From Trichormus_B sp936914905 (GTDB lineage: Bacteria > Cyanobacteriota > Cyanobacteriia > Cyanobacteriales > Nostocaceae), in the NCBI RefSeq assembly GCF_039871975.1, contig NZ_JBDPLL010000001.1: a DNA stretch of 64,000 nucleotides; one strand, written 5' to 3'. This document shows positions 18,892 to 27,723 of the stretch, in pieces. A model generated the notes under the pieces. The model searched no databases. It saw only the letters and a program-made list of their open reading frames with translations, and was not told the origin of the DNA. The translations under genes were made by a program, and so were the position numbers. Position 1 is the stretch's first letter, and each line of letters starts with the position of its first letter.

Positions 18892-19845
18892 ATGGCACTA
18901 TTTAAACCTGAAGATTGCTTAATTTTAGTTGTAGATGATATAAAATTAAATCTCCAAATCGTTGCCAAAATTTTAGATAAGGTAGGCTATGAATGTAGCT
19001 TTGCTTATAATGGTTATCAAGCTTTGAGGCGAGTGAAATCTGCTCGTCCAGATTTAATTTTATTAGACTTAATGATGCCAGAAATGGATGGCTTGGAAGT
19101 ATGTGAAAAAATTCAAGCTAATCCAGAGTTGTCAGAAATTCCAATTATATTTATATCTGCTAGTCAGGAGCAAGAGCATTTACTTCAAGCTTTTCAAAAG
19201 GGAGCGGTTGATTATGTTGCTAAACCGTTTCATAGTGCGGAACTTTTGGCTCGTGTGAGAATGCACTTGGAGTTAAAATATTCACGGCAAAAATTGAGAA
19301 ATTTACTTCAGGAACAAGTAGAATTAGTCAAACAATTAGAGACTTTAGCCAATACTGACCCCTTAACTGGAGTGTGGAATCGTCGTTATCTTCTGATGAT
19401 AGCGGAGCAAGAAATAAAGCGCAGTCAGCTATATAATTTTTCTTTTGCTGTACTCTTAATAGATATTGACCATTTTAAGAAAATCAATGATACTTATGGG
19501 CATAGTATAGGAGATGATGTAATTATATTTATGACTAAAACAGTTCTCTATCATTTGCAGAGTACAGATTGTTTTGGTAGGTTTGGTGGTGAAGAGTTTG
19601 TTGCATTATTGCCAGAAACAGATATGGATGAAGCTATGATAGTGGCTGAATGTATCAGAGAAAATATTAAAAATCAATATATTTCTTTTGAAGAACAAAA
19701 AGTATCAATAACAATCAGTATTGGTGTTTCTAGTTATAGGACGGGAGATAAAAATATTGATAGTATTCTTCGACGGGCTGACCAGGCGCTTTATCAAGCG
19801 AAACATGAAGGACGTAATCGGGTGATATCATGTCCATGGGAATAG
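18892..19845 (+). CDS. Response regulator with GGDEF domain (diguanylate cyclase)
   Basis: A 317-residue cytosolic regulator. Residues about 10-125 are a REC domain with acidic pair VVDD, phosphoacceptor LILLDLMMP (D at about 60), a T/S position in IFISAS and the Lys of VAKPF. A coiled linker leads to a GGDEF domain (about 155-315) with active-site GGEEF in CFGRFGGEEFVALLPET, so it should make c-di-GMP. Four residues before that motif the inhibitory I-site RxxD is changed to QSTD, so product feedback is probably lost. No histidine kinase is adjacent. The architecture is that of WspR/PleD-like output proteins. Confidence 0.92.
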   Translation: MALFKPEDCLILVVDDIKLNLQIVAKILDKVGYECSFAYNGYQALRRVKSARPDLILLDLMMPEMDGLEVCEKIQANPELSEIPIIFISASQEQEHLLQAFQKGAVDYVAKPFHSAELLARVRMHLELKYSRQKLRNLLQEQVELVKQLETLANTDPLTGVWNRRYLLMIAEQEIKRSQLYNFSFAVLLIDIDHFKKINDTYGHSIGDDVIIFMTKTVLYHLQSTDCFGRFGGEEFVALLPETDMDEAMIVAECIRENIKNQYISFEEQKVSITISIGVSSYRTGDKNIDSILRRADQALYQAKHEGRNRVISCPWE

Positions 19846-19921
19846 TTATTATCAGCAGATCTTATGCTTTTAAGTTGCACAAATAGCATTTCCCTGATTT
19901 TTGATCTTTCGTCCCTACTTA

Positions 19922-19972
19922 ATAATACACTTGTCCATATAATACACTTGTCCATATAATACACTTGTCCAT
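19922..19972. repeat. Perfect tandem triplication, 17 bp x 3
   Basis: ATAATACACTTGTCCAT occurs three times without a mismatch between the GGDEF gene and the GST gene. Confidence 0.9.
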
Positions 19973-20057
19973 TATTTAGCAATCTCTCTAAACAGAGATC
20001 GTAAACTCAAGATAAAATTGTAAAATCAATCAGTAAGTTAGTTACAAGGAATAGAAG

Positions 20058-20849
20058 ATGCTGGAATTATATCAGTGGGAACTATCTCAATATTCAGAGA
20101 AGGTGCGTCTAATCCTTGATTATAAAGGTCTGGAGTATCGTAAAATTGCAGTTACACCGGGGATTGGACAAGTTGAATTGTTTCATTTGACTGGTCAAAA
20201 ACAAGTTCCAGTGTTAAAGGATGGCCATAGATATATTGTAGACTCTACAGAAATAGCTAAGTATTTAGACTCAGAATATCCAGAGAACCCTCTATTACCA
20301 AAGGATCCAAAAAAACGTGCTGCGGCTTTATTGATGGAAGATTGGGCGGATGAGTCAATAGGTGTTAAGGCTAGAAAAGCTCTATTTGCGGCAATTAGTC
20401 AAGATCAAAATTTCCGCAAGTCTTTATTACCTGTTTCAACACCAGATATACTCAAAACTATGGTTGAAGGTGTCCCTACTGATTTTTTGAATGTGTTGGG
20501 TTTGGGAGTTGGTTTTAGTCCTGATGTAATTAATTCTGCAATTGCTAGTTTAAGACAAGATTTAGAAATCCTCACGGAATTATTATCAGATAGTCCTTAT
20601 CTGTTGGGAGATGAACCAACTATAGCTGATTTAACAGTGGCGGGATTGTCTATATTATTAAAATTTCCACAAGGGCCTTATTTAGATTTACCAGAGTCTC
20701 TCAGAGGTAAAGGGTTGCCTATTTTAGCGGATAATCCTGATTATGAACCATTTTTCACCTGGCGTGATCGCCTCTACGCCCAATTTAGGAAACCCTTATC
20801 AGGTAAACCTCATGCTGGAAGCGCACCAACTTCAATTCAAATTGATTAA
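20058..20849 (+). CDS. Glutathione S-transferase family protein
   Basis: A 263-residue soluble protein with an N-terminal thioredoxin-like domain (about 1-78: LYQWELSQYSEKVRLILDYKG, then KQVPVLKDGHRYIVDSTEIAKYL, where VP and DST are the glutathione-contact elements). An all-helical C-terminal domain follows (about 95-230, with YLLGDEPTIADLTVAGL). The Ser/Tyr around residue 11-13 could be the activating residue. The C-terminal domain is longer than in the common bacterial GSTs because of an insert around residues 130-180. The substrate is unknown. AAGGAATAGAAG just before the ATG supports the start. Confidence 0.85.
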   Translation: MLELYQWELSQYSEKVRLILDYKGLEYRKIAVTPGIGQVELFHLTGQKQVPVLKDGHRYIVDSTEIAKYLDSEYPENPLLPKDPKKRAAALLMEDWADESIGVKARKALFAAISQDQNFRKSLLPVSTPDILKTMVEGVPTDFLNVLGLGVGFSPDVINSAIASLRQDLEILTELLSDSPYLLGDEPTIADLTVAGLSILLKFPQGPYLDLPESLRGKGLPILADNPDYEPFFTWRDRLYAQFRKPLSGKPHAGSAPTSIQID

Positions 20850-20860
20850 GTAATTAGGTA

Positions 20861-21002
20861 ACAGGTGACAGGTGACAGGTGACAGGTGATAGGTGACAGC
20901 TAACAGGAAAGAGTTATAACCAATTAATTCCAATTACCAATTACCAATCACCAATCACCAATCACCAATTACCAATCACTAATTACCAATCACCAATGAC
21001 TA
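20861..21002. repeat. STRR tracts (ACAGGTG)n and (CAATCAC)n
   Basis: Five ACAGGTG units at 20861-20895 are followed, from about 20930 to the next start codon, by about ten CCAATCA/CCAATTA heptamers. The second tract abuts the HerA-like start and contains ATGACTAATGAC, so the ribosome-binding region has been replaced by repeat sequence. Confidence 0.85.
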
Positions 21003-22745
21003 ATGACAAATACAATGAATGCAGGACAACCATTAGGTTCAGTCATCGAAGGTTCTCTCACTGGGGGTTTAGAAGTTAGATTACACCCGGATATTTCTGT
21101 AGAAGATATGCGGGTGGGAAAATTTCTGGTGGTACAAGGGGTGCGATCATGCTTTTTCTGTATGCTGACAGATGTATCATTAGGTGCTGCAAATGCGCGA
21201 ATTATTGCTAGCCCTCCTGGTTGGGAAGATACGTTTTTGCGAGAAGTTTTAGCCGGAAGTGGTACCTATGGAATGATCAACCTTTCACCAATGTTGATGT
21301 TTACCCAAGAATACAATGAATCTTTCTCGTCCACCAATGGTAAATCACTCAATCCCTTTATTCCATCTGCTAATAGTTTAGCATCATTTAAACCCCAAAC
21401 CAGCACGACGATGGAATTGCTACCTGTAAAAACCATTCCTAGTCACTTTAGCCAAGTATATGAAGCCAGTGAAGAAGATTTCCGCAAAGTATTTGGGTGG
21501 GAAGATGACCCCCATAGAAAAAACTTCTCTATCGGTAAACCCTTAGATATGGATGTGCCGATATGTATTGATTTAAATCGGTTTGTGGAACGGAGTAATG
21601 GCGTTTTTGGTAAATCTGGAACTGGGAAATCTTTCCTGACTCGCTTACTTTTAGCTGGTGTAATTCGCAAAGGTGCGGCTGTTAACTTGATATTTGATAT
21701 ACATTCAGAATATGGCTGGGAAGCAGTTGCAGAAAGTAAAGAAGTGAACACCGTCAAAGGTTTAAAACAATTATTTCCTGGTCAAGTCGAAGTATACACC
21801 CTTGACCCCGAATCAACAAAGCGTAGGGGAGTAAGAGATGCTCAAGAAGTCTATCTTAGCTATGAACAAATTGAAGTTGAAGATATTAAATTATGTGCTA
21901 GAGAATTAGGACTTTCAGATGCAGCATTAGATAATACCAATATCCTCTGCAATGAATTGGGAAAATCTTGGATTACACAATTGTTCAATATGACAGGTGA
22001 GGATATTAAGATTTTTTGCGATGACAAGCCAGGACATCCAGGTTCAATTAGTTCTTTACAACGCAAGCTACTACGTTTAGATAGGTTAAAATATATGCGG
22101 GCGGTGAGTCCCCTAAACTATATTAATAAAATTTTACAATCTTTAGAAGCAGGCAAAAATGTGGTTGTGGAATTTGGTTCTCAATCAAATATGCTATCTT
22201 ATATGTTGGTGACAAATATGATCACCCGACGCATTCATGAGCATTATGTCAAAAGAGCAGATAGGTTTCTGCAAAGTAAAAATCCTCTAGATCGGCCAAC
22301 GCCATTAATGATTACAATTGAGGAAGCACACCGCTTTCTTGACCCAGCCGTGGTACAAAGTACAATTTTTGGAACTATAGCTAGAGAACTGCGGAAATAT
22401 TTCGTAACACTTTTGGTAGTTGATCAACGCCCGTCGGGGATAGATAATGAAGTTATGTCCCAAATTGGGACTCGCATCACTGCTTTGCTTAACGACGAAA
22501 AAGATATTGATGCAATTTTTACAGGTGTATCTGGTGCAGGAGCTTTGCGTTCAGTCTTGGCTAAGTTAGATTCCAAGCAACAAGCGTTAATTTTAGGTCA
22601 TGCTGTTCCTATGCCAGTGGTTGTGCGTACCCGTCCTTATGATTCAGCTTTTTATAGGGAAATTGGCGACCAAGTTTGGGAAGAAAAGTCAGATGCTGAA
22701 GTTTTTGCAGCCGCAGAACTAGCCAAAGCCGACTTAGGTTTTTAG
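21003..22745 (+). CDS. HerA-like helicase/ATPase (HAS-barrel, DUF87)
   Basis: A 580-residue hexameric-type P-loop ATPase. The N-terminus (GSVIEGSLTGGLEVRL, then DMRVGKFLVVQG) is a HAS-barrel. Walker A is GKSGTGKS at about residue 205, followed by VNLIFDIHSEYGWE. Walker B is LMITIEEAHRFL at about 440, with an arginine-finger region RELRKYFVTLLVVDQRPSGID. HerA-type ATPases pump DNA with NurA in archaea. No NurA-like nuclease is adjacent here, and the role of the cyanobacterial version is not established. The start could be 21003 or the ATG at 21015; the upstream tract is repeat DNA with no good Shine-Dalgarno. Confidence 0.85.
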   Translation: MTNTMNAGQPLGSVIEGSLTGGLEVRLHPDISVEDMRVGKFLVVQGVRSCFFCMLTDVSLGAANARIIASPPGWEDTFLREVLAGSGTYGMINLSPMLMFTQEYNESFSSTNGKSLNPFIPSANSLASFKPQTSTTMELLPVKTIPSHFSQVYEASEEDFRKVFGWEDDPHRKNFSIGKPLDMDVPICIDLNRFVERSNGVFGKSGTGKSFLTRLLLAGVIRKGAAVNLIFDIHSEYGWEAVAESKEVNTVKGLKQLFPGQVEVYTLDPESTKRRGVRDAQEVYLSYEQIEVEDIKLCARELGLSDAALDNTNILCNELGKSWITQLFNMTGEDIKIFCDDKPGHPGSISSLQRKLLRLDRLKYMRAVSPLNYINKILQSLEAGKNVVVEFGSQSNMLSYMLVTNMITRRIHEHYVKRADRFLQSKNPLDRPTPLMITIEEAHRFLDPAVVQSTIFGTIARELRKYFVTLLVVDQRPSGIDNEVMSQIGTRITALLNDEKDIDAIFTGVSGAGALRSVLAKLDSKQQALILGHAVPMPVVVRTRPYDSAFYREIGDQVWEEKSDAEVFAAAELAKADLGF

Positions 22746-23315
22746 TAATTCCCTGGGTGTAGGGGTGTAAGAGTGTACGGGAAAAATTAATTCTTCCTAC
22801 TGAACTCCTGACAACTGACAAATTACCATTTCGTAACATCCCTCCATCAGGGAAGCCTCACAAGTTCGGTTATCCGGCTACTTGTAAGCAACAGAAGAGG
22901 GGTTTTTCACGTCACTATAAAAATAGTCAGCCTTTTTAAGGAACTTCAAAATCAGCTTTAACAGACAGCACACTTTGGTTTACAATAGAAAGATTTATCT
23001 GCTTCTCTTTACTATCTGCCAAACTTGCCGTACCATTGAAAAGTAATACTCATACTGACTTCGTGTTTTACAGTCCCTGTCAGGGACTGAAGGAAAAAAG
23101 AATTCTTGAAAACAAACCAGTGTACTTCTAAGATTTTCCAAAATTGAGGAAGGGTAGGGAAACTCATCCCAGGCTAATACCGTCTTGACAACAGCTATAT
23201 AAATTAATTGCTTATAGTAGCTCACCTCTGTCGAGTGATGTTTATGCCACCCTTCTCAATTCACTCTAGGTGAGAAAATATTCCTTGTGTTTAGGGAGTA
23301 GAGGATAACGCGCCA
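22746..23315. other. 570-base region: HerA terminator and sigma factor leader
   Basis: A possible weak terminator lies near 22856-22910 (CCTCACAAG...CTTGTAAG...GAGGGGTTTTT). A short palindrome CAGTCCCTGTCAGGGACTG lies at about 23071-23089. The remainder should hold the sigma factor promoter and a long 5' leader. No ORF convinces me. Confidence 0.4.
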
Positions 23316-24299
23316 ATGCCTACTGTTAACACGCAAACTGAAAACCTGAATACCAAATTCACGGCTGATATGGTGCGAACCTATCTGCGAGAAATTGGTC
23401 GTGTACCACTGCTAACCCGTGAACAAGAGATTGTGTATGGGAAGCAAGTCCAGCAAATGATGACCCTGCTAGATGCTAAAGAAGTTTTGGCAAAAAAACT
23501 AGACCATGAACCTAGTTTACCAGAATGGGCTGCCCATGTTAACCAATCGGAAACCGAAGTTAAGCAGACGGTAGCACAAGGTAAGCGAGCCAAGCAAAAA
23601 ATGATTGAAGCGAATTTGCGCTTGGTTGTAGCTATTGCTAAAAAGTATCAAAAGCGGAATATGGAATTTCTGGATTTAATCCAGGAAGGAACTTTGGGAT
23701 TAGAAAGAGGCGTGGAGAAATTTGATCCCATGCGGGGTTATAAGTTCTCGACCTATGCTTACTGGTGGATTCGTCAAGCGATTACGAGAGCGATCGCCCA
23801 ACAAGGTCGAACCATCCGCCTACCCATCCATATTACCGAAAAGCTGAACAAAATTAAAAAAGTGCAACGTGAGTTGGCACAAAAGTTGGGAAGGTCTCCT
23901 TCACCTACAGAAATCGCCAAAGAACTAGAATTAGAACCTGCTCAGATTCGTGAATATCTGAACATGGCACGTCAACCAGTATCTTTAGATGTGCGAGTTG
24001 GTGATAACCAAGATACCGAACTCCAAGAAATGCTGGAAGATGAAGGGCCATCACCAGAGTATTACACAACTCAGGAATTCTTGCGCCAAGACCTGAATAA
24101 CCTGTTAGCAGAACTAACACCCCAACAGCGTGAAGTTTTAGCATTGCGCTTTGGATTAGAAGATGGTAATGAAATGTCCTTAGCGAAAGTTGGTGAACGC
24201 TTAAACCTCAGCCGTGAGCGAGTCCGTCAACTGGAGCATCAAGCTCTTGCTCATTTACGTCGCCGTCGCGCCAATGTTCAAGAATACGTTGCCAGCTAA
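23316..24299 (+). CDS. Group 2 RNA polymerase sigma factor (RpoD/SigA family)
   Basis: A 327-residue non-essential-type sigma-70 factor. It has a short region 1.2 (FTADMVRTYLREIGRVPLLTREQEIVYGK) and lacks the long acidic region 1.1 of SigA. Region 2 (ANLRLVVAIAKKYQKRNMEFLDLIQEG, then FDPMRGYKFSTYAYWWIRQAITRAI), region 3 (KIKKVQRELAQKLGRSP) and region 4 with its helix-turn-helix (ERLNLSRERVRQLEHQALAHLRR) are complete. The sequence belongs to the cyanobacterial SigB/SigD-like clade used for stress or nutrient responses; I cannot assign the exact paralogue. The stop codon lies inside a strong terminator hairpin. Confidence 0.92.
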   Translation: MPTVNTQTENLNTKFTADMVRTYLREIGRVPLLTREQEIVYGKQVQQMMTLLDAKEVLAKKLDHEPSLPEWAAHVNQSETEVKQTVAQGKRAKQKMIEANLRLVVAIAKKYQKRNMEFLDLIQEGTLGLERGVEKFDPMRGYKFSTYAYWWIRQAITRAIAQQGRTIRLPIHITEKLNKIKKVQRELAQKLGRSPSPTEIAKELELEPAQIREYLNMARQPVSLDVRVGDNQDTELQEMLEDEGPSPEYYTTQEFLRQDLNNLLAELTPQQREVLALRFGLEDGNEMSLAKVGERLNLSRERVRQLEHQALAHLRRRRANVQEYVAS

Positions 24300-24337
24300 A
24301 AGTGTAGACAAGCACCTGCTTGTCTACACTTTTAGCT
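24294..24337 (+). terminator. 21-bp perfect hairpin overlapping the sigma factor stop
   Basis: AGCTAAAAGTGTAGACAAGCA is followed by CC and its exact complement. The TAA stop (24297-24299) is part of the stem. It ends in CTTTTAGCTGT and probably terminates transcription or protects the 3' end. Confidence 0.75.
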
Positions 24338-24427
24338 GTACGCCTCCTGAATTCAGGGGGCAATTTTTCTGTGCGTTGTCAGTGGTCAGTGGTCATTTGT
24401 TATAAGTAGCTAGGTGCAATTAAATAT

Positions 24428-25215
24428 AAAACGTTCGACTATGTATCCACGACTTTGACTACTAGCTGTCATACCCTCTATAACTGCCATCGCTAAGTCA
24501 TACTCGTTATCAAACATTTGACCAGCAATTTCATGACTTTTTAATTGATATCATTAGGTTTTAATAGGATTCATCTGTGAACAATAAGGGGGCAAAAAGA
24601 AAATGTATAGTCCTTGCTCCTGCCAACGCTGCCATTGTTGACGAACTAGCTTACTCTTGTGGAGAGAACCATTATCCTGTACAATTACGGTAATAAGTCC
24701 ATGTTGTGCTAAGGATTCAGCAGCTTTTTTGCTTCTGAATCCATAATCTCAATATAGCTTTTCCCCTCACATCTCCCTTGTGCTAATCCATAATTAAAGC
24801 TTTTTCCCTGTTGCCATAATCCCAATATACTGATTCTCCTGCCATATTTTTTCAGGGGTTGTTCCATCTTTTTCTGTTCCCCTACCCCGCTGTAACCTGT
24901 AACTATAACTGACTGGACTTTCTACGCAGAATCCTGCTTCATCAAGATATTTCAACTCTATCTCCCCTGCTGCTGCGGTTAATTCCAACATCTCCAAATC
25001 TGCTTGCTTTATTGCCTTTTGATGGGGTCTTGTTTTTTTCTATGGCTTTTTCTGGTTCGTTTCCAACGGTAGTTTTTTTGAGTAATCGTCCTAGTCGGTC
25101 ACTGCTCAAATCTACTAAATACTATTGTTTAAACTTCTTAGCCAACTGTTGACTGTTACAAGTACGGTTATCATTCTCCACAGATTCTACTAACTGGAGT
25201 TTAGACTAAATCGGT
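24428..25215 (-). pseudogene. IS630-family transposase, inactivated (copy 1)
   Basis: The minus strand shows an HTH-type N-terminal part (QQLAKKFKQ, LVDLSSDRLGRLLKK), then IELKYLDEAGFCVESPVSYSY carrying the second Asp of the DDE triad. VIVQDNGSLHKSKLVRQQW with the third catalytic region follows, then the typical LPPYCSQMNPI end. It is spread over several frames with many stops, so it is dead. About 260 codons of the family length are still represented. It is one of four transposase remnants packed between 24.4 and 27.4 kb. Confidence 0.75.
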
Positions 25216-25224
25216 GATGTTCAA

Positions 25225-25258
25225 GAAAAAAGGAGGTCTGTATTCAATCAGACCTCCT
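25225..25258 (-). terminator. Minus-strand terminator AGGAGGTCTG/CAGACCTCCT + T-run
   Basis: A perfect 10-bp stem with an 8-base loop is preceded on the plus strand by AAAAAA, i.e. read on the minus strand it ends in TTTTTT. It separates the IS630 remnant from the DDE transposase remnant and may belong to one of the elements. Confidence 0.6.
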
Positions 25259-25308
25259 CGTAGTAAAAACTGAGAGAAGTACTACCAACTCTCCTCTCAC
25301 CTGCCAAT

Positions 25309-26382
25309 ATGAAACGTGCCAGATTAGAAGAATTCTTTCAAGCAGCCTAGAAATATCTAGGTAGGGCTAAAGATGCTACCTTTGAATTGACAGATGCCAT
25401 ACTGCTGACCCGAAATATTTATTGCCTAGCAGAATTGTCCTTATCACCAGTATCTAGACGTAAGTGTCCAAGCATATATGAGGTATTAGAAGATAGCAGT
25501 CCACAGTGACAGGAATTGATGCAGCTATATATCAAACAGATGCCAAGGGGGGGGAGACCTTTATTGGCAGGAGACCATACTAACTAGTCACGTCCGGATG
25601 CAGTGAAACTACAAGAAAGAACTTATGAACATAGTGGCACATCCATAGAGGGAAATAAACCAATAACCGTGGGTCAGGGATATAGCACAATTGCCTGGAT
25701 ACCAGAAAGTGAAGGGAGTTGGGCATTACCTTTAAGACATGAACGAATCACAAGTGCCGAAAGTCCAATCGGCAAAGCAATTTGGCAACTAAAACAGGTG
25801 TGTAAACATCTACCTGTCACACAGATGTCCTTTTGGGATAGTGAATACGGTTGTGCACCTTTTGTCTTAAAAACTGCAAATATTCAAGCGGATATTTTAG
25901 TCCGCTTGCGTTCAAATTTATGTTTATGGGGTCAACCAGGAGCTTATTCTGGAAAGGGGCAACCGAAAACGCATGGTGATAAATTTAAACTCAATGAACG
26001 GACAACATGGAGTGAAGCGACATCTGTCTTAGAAGTGAATGATCTAAAATTAGAACGTGTGTCTGTTAGCTTGTGGAAAGATTTATACTTCTGTCAAGCT
26101 GCTACACGCCCAATGTTACTCATTAGAGTTGAAGGTCTCGACACGCAAGGTAACATGAGAGTATCCAAACCTTTGTGATCGGCTTGGCTAGGAGAAGAAA
26201 TGCCACCATTAGAAGAAGTTTGGTGTCCTTACTTGCGTCGCTTTACGATTGACCACTGGTATGGCTTTTTGAAGCAACGTTTACCTTGGACAGTGCCAAA
26301 CTTTGGTACTCCTAAGCAAAGTCAATGGTGGAGTGACGTCATGCCGTTCATGACTTGGGAATTGTGGTTATATAATTTCTAA
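25309..26382 (+). pseudogene. DDE transposase with four in-frame stops and no frameshift
   Basis: One frame runs from MKRARLEEFF at 25309 to WLYNF at 26380 (358 codons). It is broken only by stops at 25348 (TAG), 25507 (TGA), 25585 (TAG) and 26176 (TGA). Readable segments include GRAKDATFELTDAILLTRN, DHT(stop)SRPDAVKLQERTYEH, ITVGQGYSTIAWIPESEGSW, MSFWDSEYGCAPFVLKTANI and FTIDHWYGFLKQRLPW. They resemble a DDE transposase group common in Nostocales; I think IS701-like but the family name is uncertain. At least three stops fall where relatives have Trp (AAWK, HTxW, KPLW). That a single frame remains suggests recent inactivation by point mutation only. Confidence 0.85.
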
Positions 26383-26599
26383 TTGGTATGAATTGCAAAG
26401 GAACTTATTCACTTTAGTTGTGCGCGACTACATTGTGGACAATCTTATCAATACTGGTGCTGCTTAATAAGCATTGGTAAGATTTTTTTCAATGCGTAAC
26501 TCCTATGGTAAGTAGGTGACCAGAAAAATTTCCAAGTATGTAAATAAAAGTTAAGTAGAAGAATTATTGTTAAACCTAATATGTTGTGTACAGTAATTT

Positions 26600-26946
26600 C
26601 CTTTTTAACCTCTAGTGTCAACACCATCAATGACTGCATACGCTAGTTCTAATTCATCGTCAGACATAAGTCCTGTAATTTCATCTCGTTTGAGGTGTTG
26701 CCACTCTAATTCAATCGGATTCATTTCGGAGCAATATTTAGGTAGAAAAAACATATATAAACCTTGGTTTTCCTACTTTTTCCATAATTCCTGAACTTCT
26801 CGACAGCGATGTATTCGTCCATTATCTTGAACTATGACTCTCATTCGTCCAGTTTCTGCTGCTTGGAGTGGTTGTTATTCCATCATCTTGATGTAAGAAG
26901 AACCCTTAACTCCCCCAATTACCAAACCATAAATAAAACTGATTAA
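26600..26946 (-). pseudogene. IS630-family transposase fragment (copy 2), cut by the assembly gap
   Basis: The minus strand reads LISFIYGLVIGG, then RMRVIVQDNGRIHRCREVQELW with the catalytic Asp region. A stop follows, then FFLPKYCSEMNPIELEWQHLKRDE and LAYAVIDG. It differs in sequence from copy 1, so it is another IS630 member. The upstream part is lost in the run of N. Confidence 0.75.
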
Positions 26947-26947
26947 C

Positions 26948-27047
26948 NNNNNNNNNNNNNNNNNNNNNNNNNNNNNNNNNNNNNNNNNNNNNNNNNNNNN
27001 NNNNNNNNNNNNNNNNNNNNNNNNNNNNNNNNNNNNNNNNNNNNNNN
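26948..27047. other. Assembly gap of exactly 100 N
   Basis: The gap lies between the IS630 fragment and the ISAzo13-like fragment. A round 100 N is usually a placeholder, so the true distance is unknown. Confidence 0.98.
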
Positions 27048-27357
27048 TCCCATCCCTCATTATCCCCCCTACACCTCCAAGTACAATCCCATTGGGCATC
27101 GTTTCTTTCCTCGTATTTCTCCCCTGTATCAGGGGCTGATTTTTGAGAGTGTGCAGACTGTAAAAGTCCTCATGGCAACGGTAACTATCCGAACTGGATT
27201 CAAACTCTTGATGACCATTCTCTATAAGACCTATCAAACTGGCCGAAATGGGCTGTTGACTTCAAATCAAATCTGAAGATTGTTTTTGATCAATTCTTGC
27301 CCCAATGGAATTACACCCCTAAACCACAGTTACAGGTTATTTAATCCATTATCCTTA
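27048..27357 (+). mobile_element. ISAzo13-like transposase 3' fragment and element end
   Basis: The plus strand encodes the C-terminal part of the transposase in broken frames: GLIFESVQTVKVLMATVT, LLMTILYKTYQTGR and a tail resembling DEFLPQWNYTP. It is near-identical to the inverted copy at 59095-59785. The element end is (C)TTATC..., i.e. TAAGGATAATGG read outward-in on the minus strand. It joins directly to the truncated Uma2 gene. Confidence 0.75.
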
Positions 27358-27564
27358 CCAAATCATAAATTTGCCATGAGGTACTCCATGACGTTGAAAG
27401 CGTAAGGGTGAGGCCACGTAAACTACTCCTTTGATTAATTCAGCTTTTTTAATATCGGGACTTTCAGCATAACGACGTTCAAATTCATGGCGTGATAACC
27501 CATCGCCATTTTCTAAAGATAGAATTTGAGGAGTTGGGTTAGTTTGTGGCTGGTGCATCACCAT
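27355..27564 (-). pseudogene. Uma2-family endonuclease, truncated by ISAzo13-like insertion
   Basis: The 69-residue frame (MVMHQPQTNPTPQILSLENG, then EFERRYAESPDIKKAELIKG and VVYVASPLRFQRHGVPHGKFMIW) is the N-terminal third of a Uma2 (DUF820) protein of the PD-(D/E)xK nuclease fold. Those proteins are normally about 190-240 residues. The reading frame ends at the exact point where the insertion element starts: the element's terminal TAA is the stop codon. The catalytic core that should follow is missing. A purine-rich GGAGGTATACC precedes the start, so it may still be expressed as a useless fragment. Confidence 0.85.
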
Positions 27565-27588
27565 TTGGTATACCTCCAGGAATTACTT

Positions 27589-27666
27589 TTAATCATCCCA
27601 AGTAAAATTATCAGGTCATCTGTCAATTAATTTTTGGGCTTGGGCTTTGATGTTTATTTTTTCCAT
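27589..27666 (-). pseudogene. Small antitoxin-like or leader ORF remnant before Uma2
   Basis: MEKINIKAQAQKLIDR, a stop, then PDNFTWDD and another stop. It looks like the first 25 codons of a short protein that often begins with (M)E(K/S)INIKxxAxKLIDxLPDNxTWDDLMYEIY in cyanobacteria. The rest is absent. The comparison is from memory and weak. Confidence 0.4.
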
Positions 27667-27689
27667 AGGTTTAGCTTAAATCTCGCTCT

Positions 27690-27723
27690 CTGGTTACATT
27701 GTAAGCCTGGTTACATTGTAAGC
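27690..27723. repeat. Perfect tandem duplication, 17 bp x 2
   Basis: CTGGTTACATTGTAAGC is present twice in tandem. Confidence 0.9.

Noticed and set aside
20861..21002. Regular repeats that might be a CRISPR array
   Set aside because: The units are heptamers in direct tandem without spacers; this is STRR DNA.
25309..26382. Stop codon recoding (UAG/UGA as Trp)
   Set aside because: Intact genes in the same window use TGG for Trp and end normally with TAG and TGA; decay by G-to-A change is simpler.
26875..27237. A 120-codon minus-strand frame spanning the N run
   Set aside because: It runs through 100 unknown bases and is antisense to the ISAzo13-like fragment.
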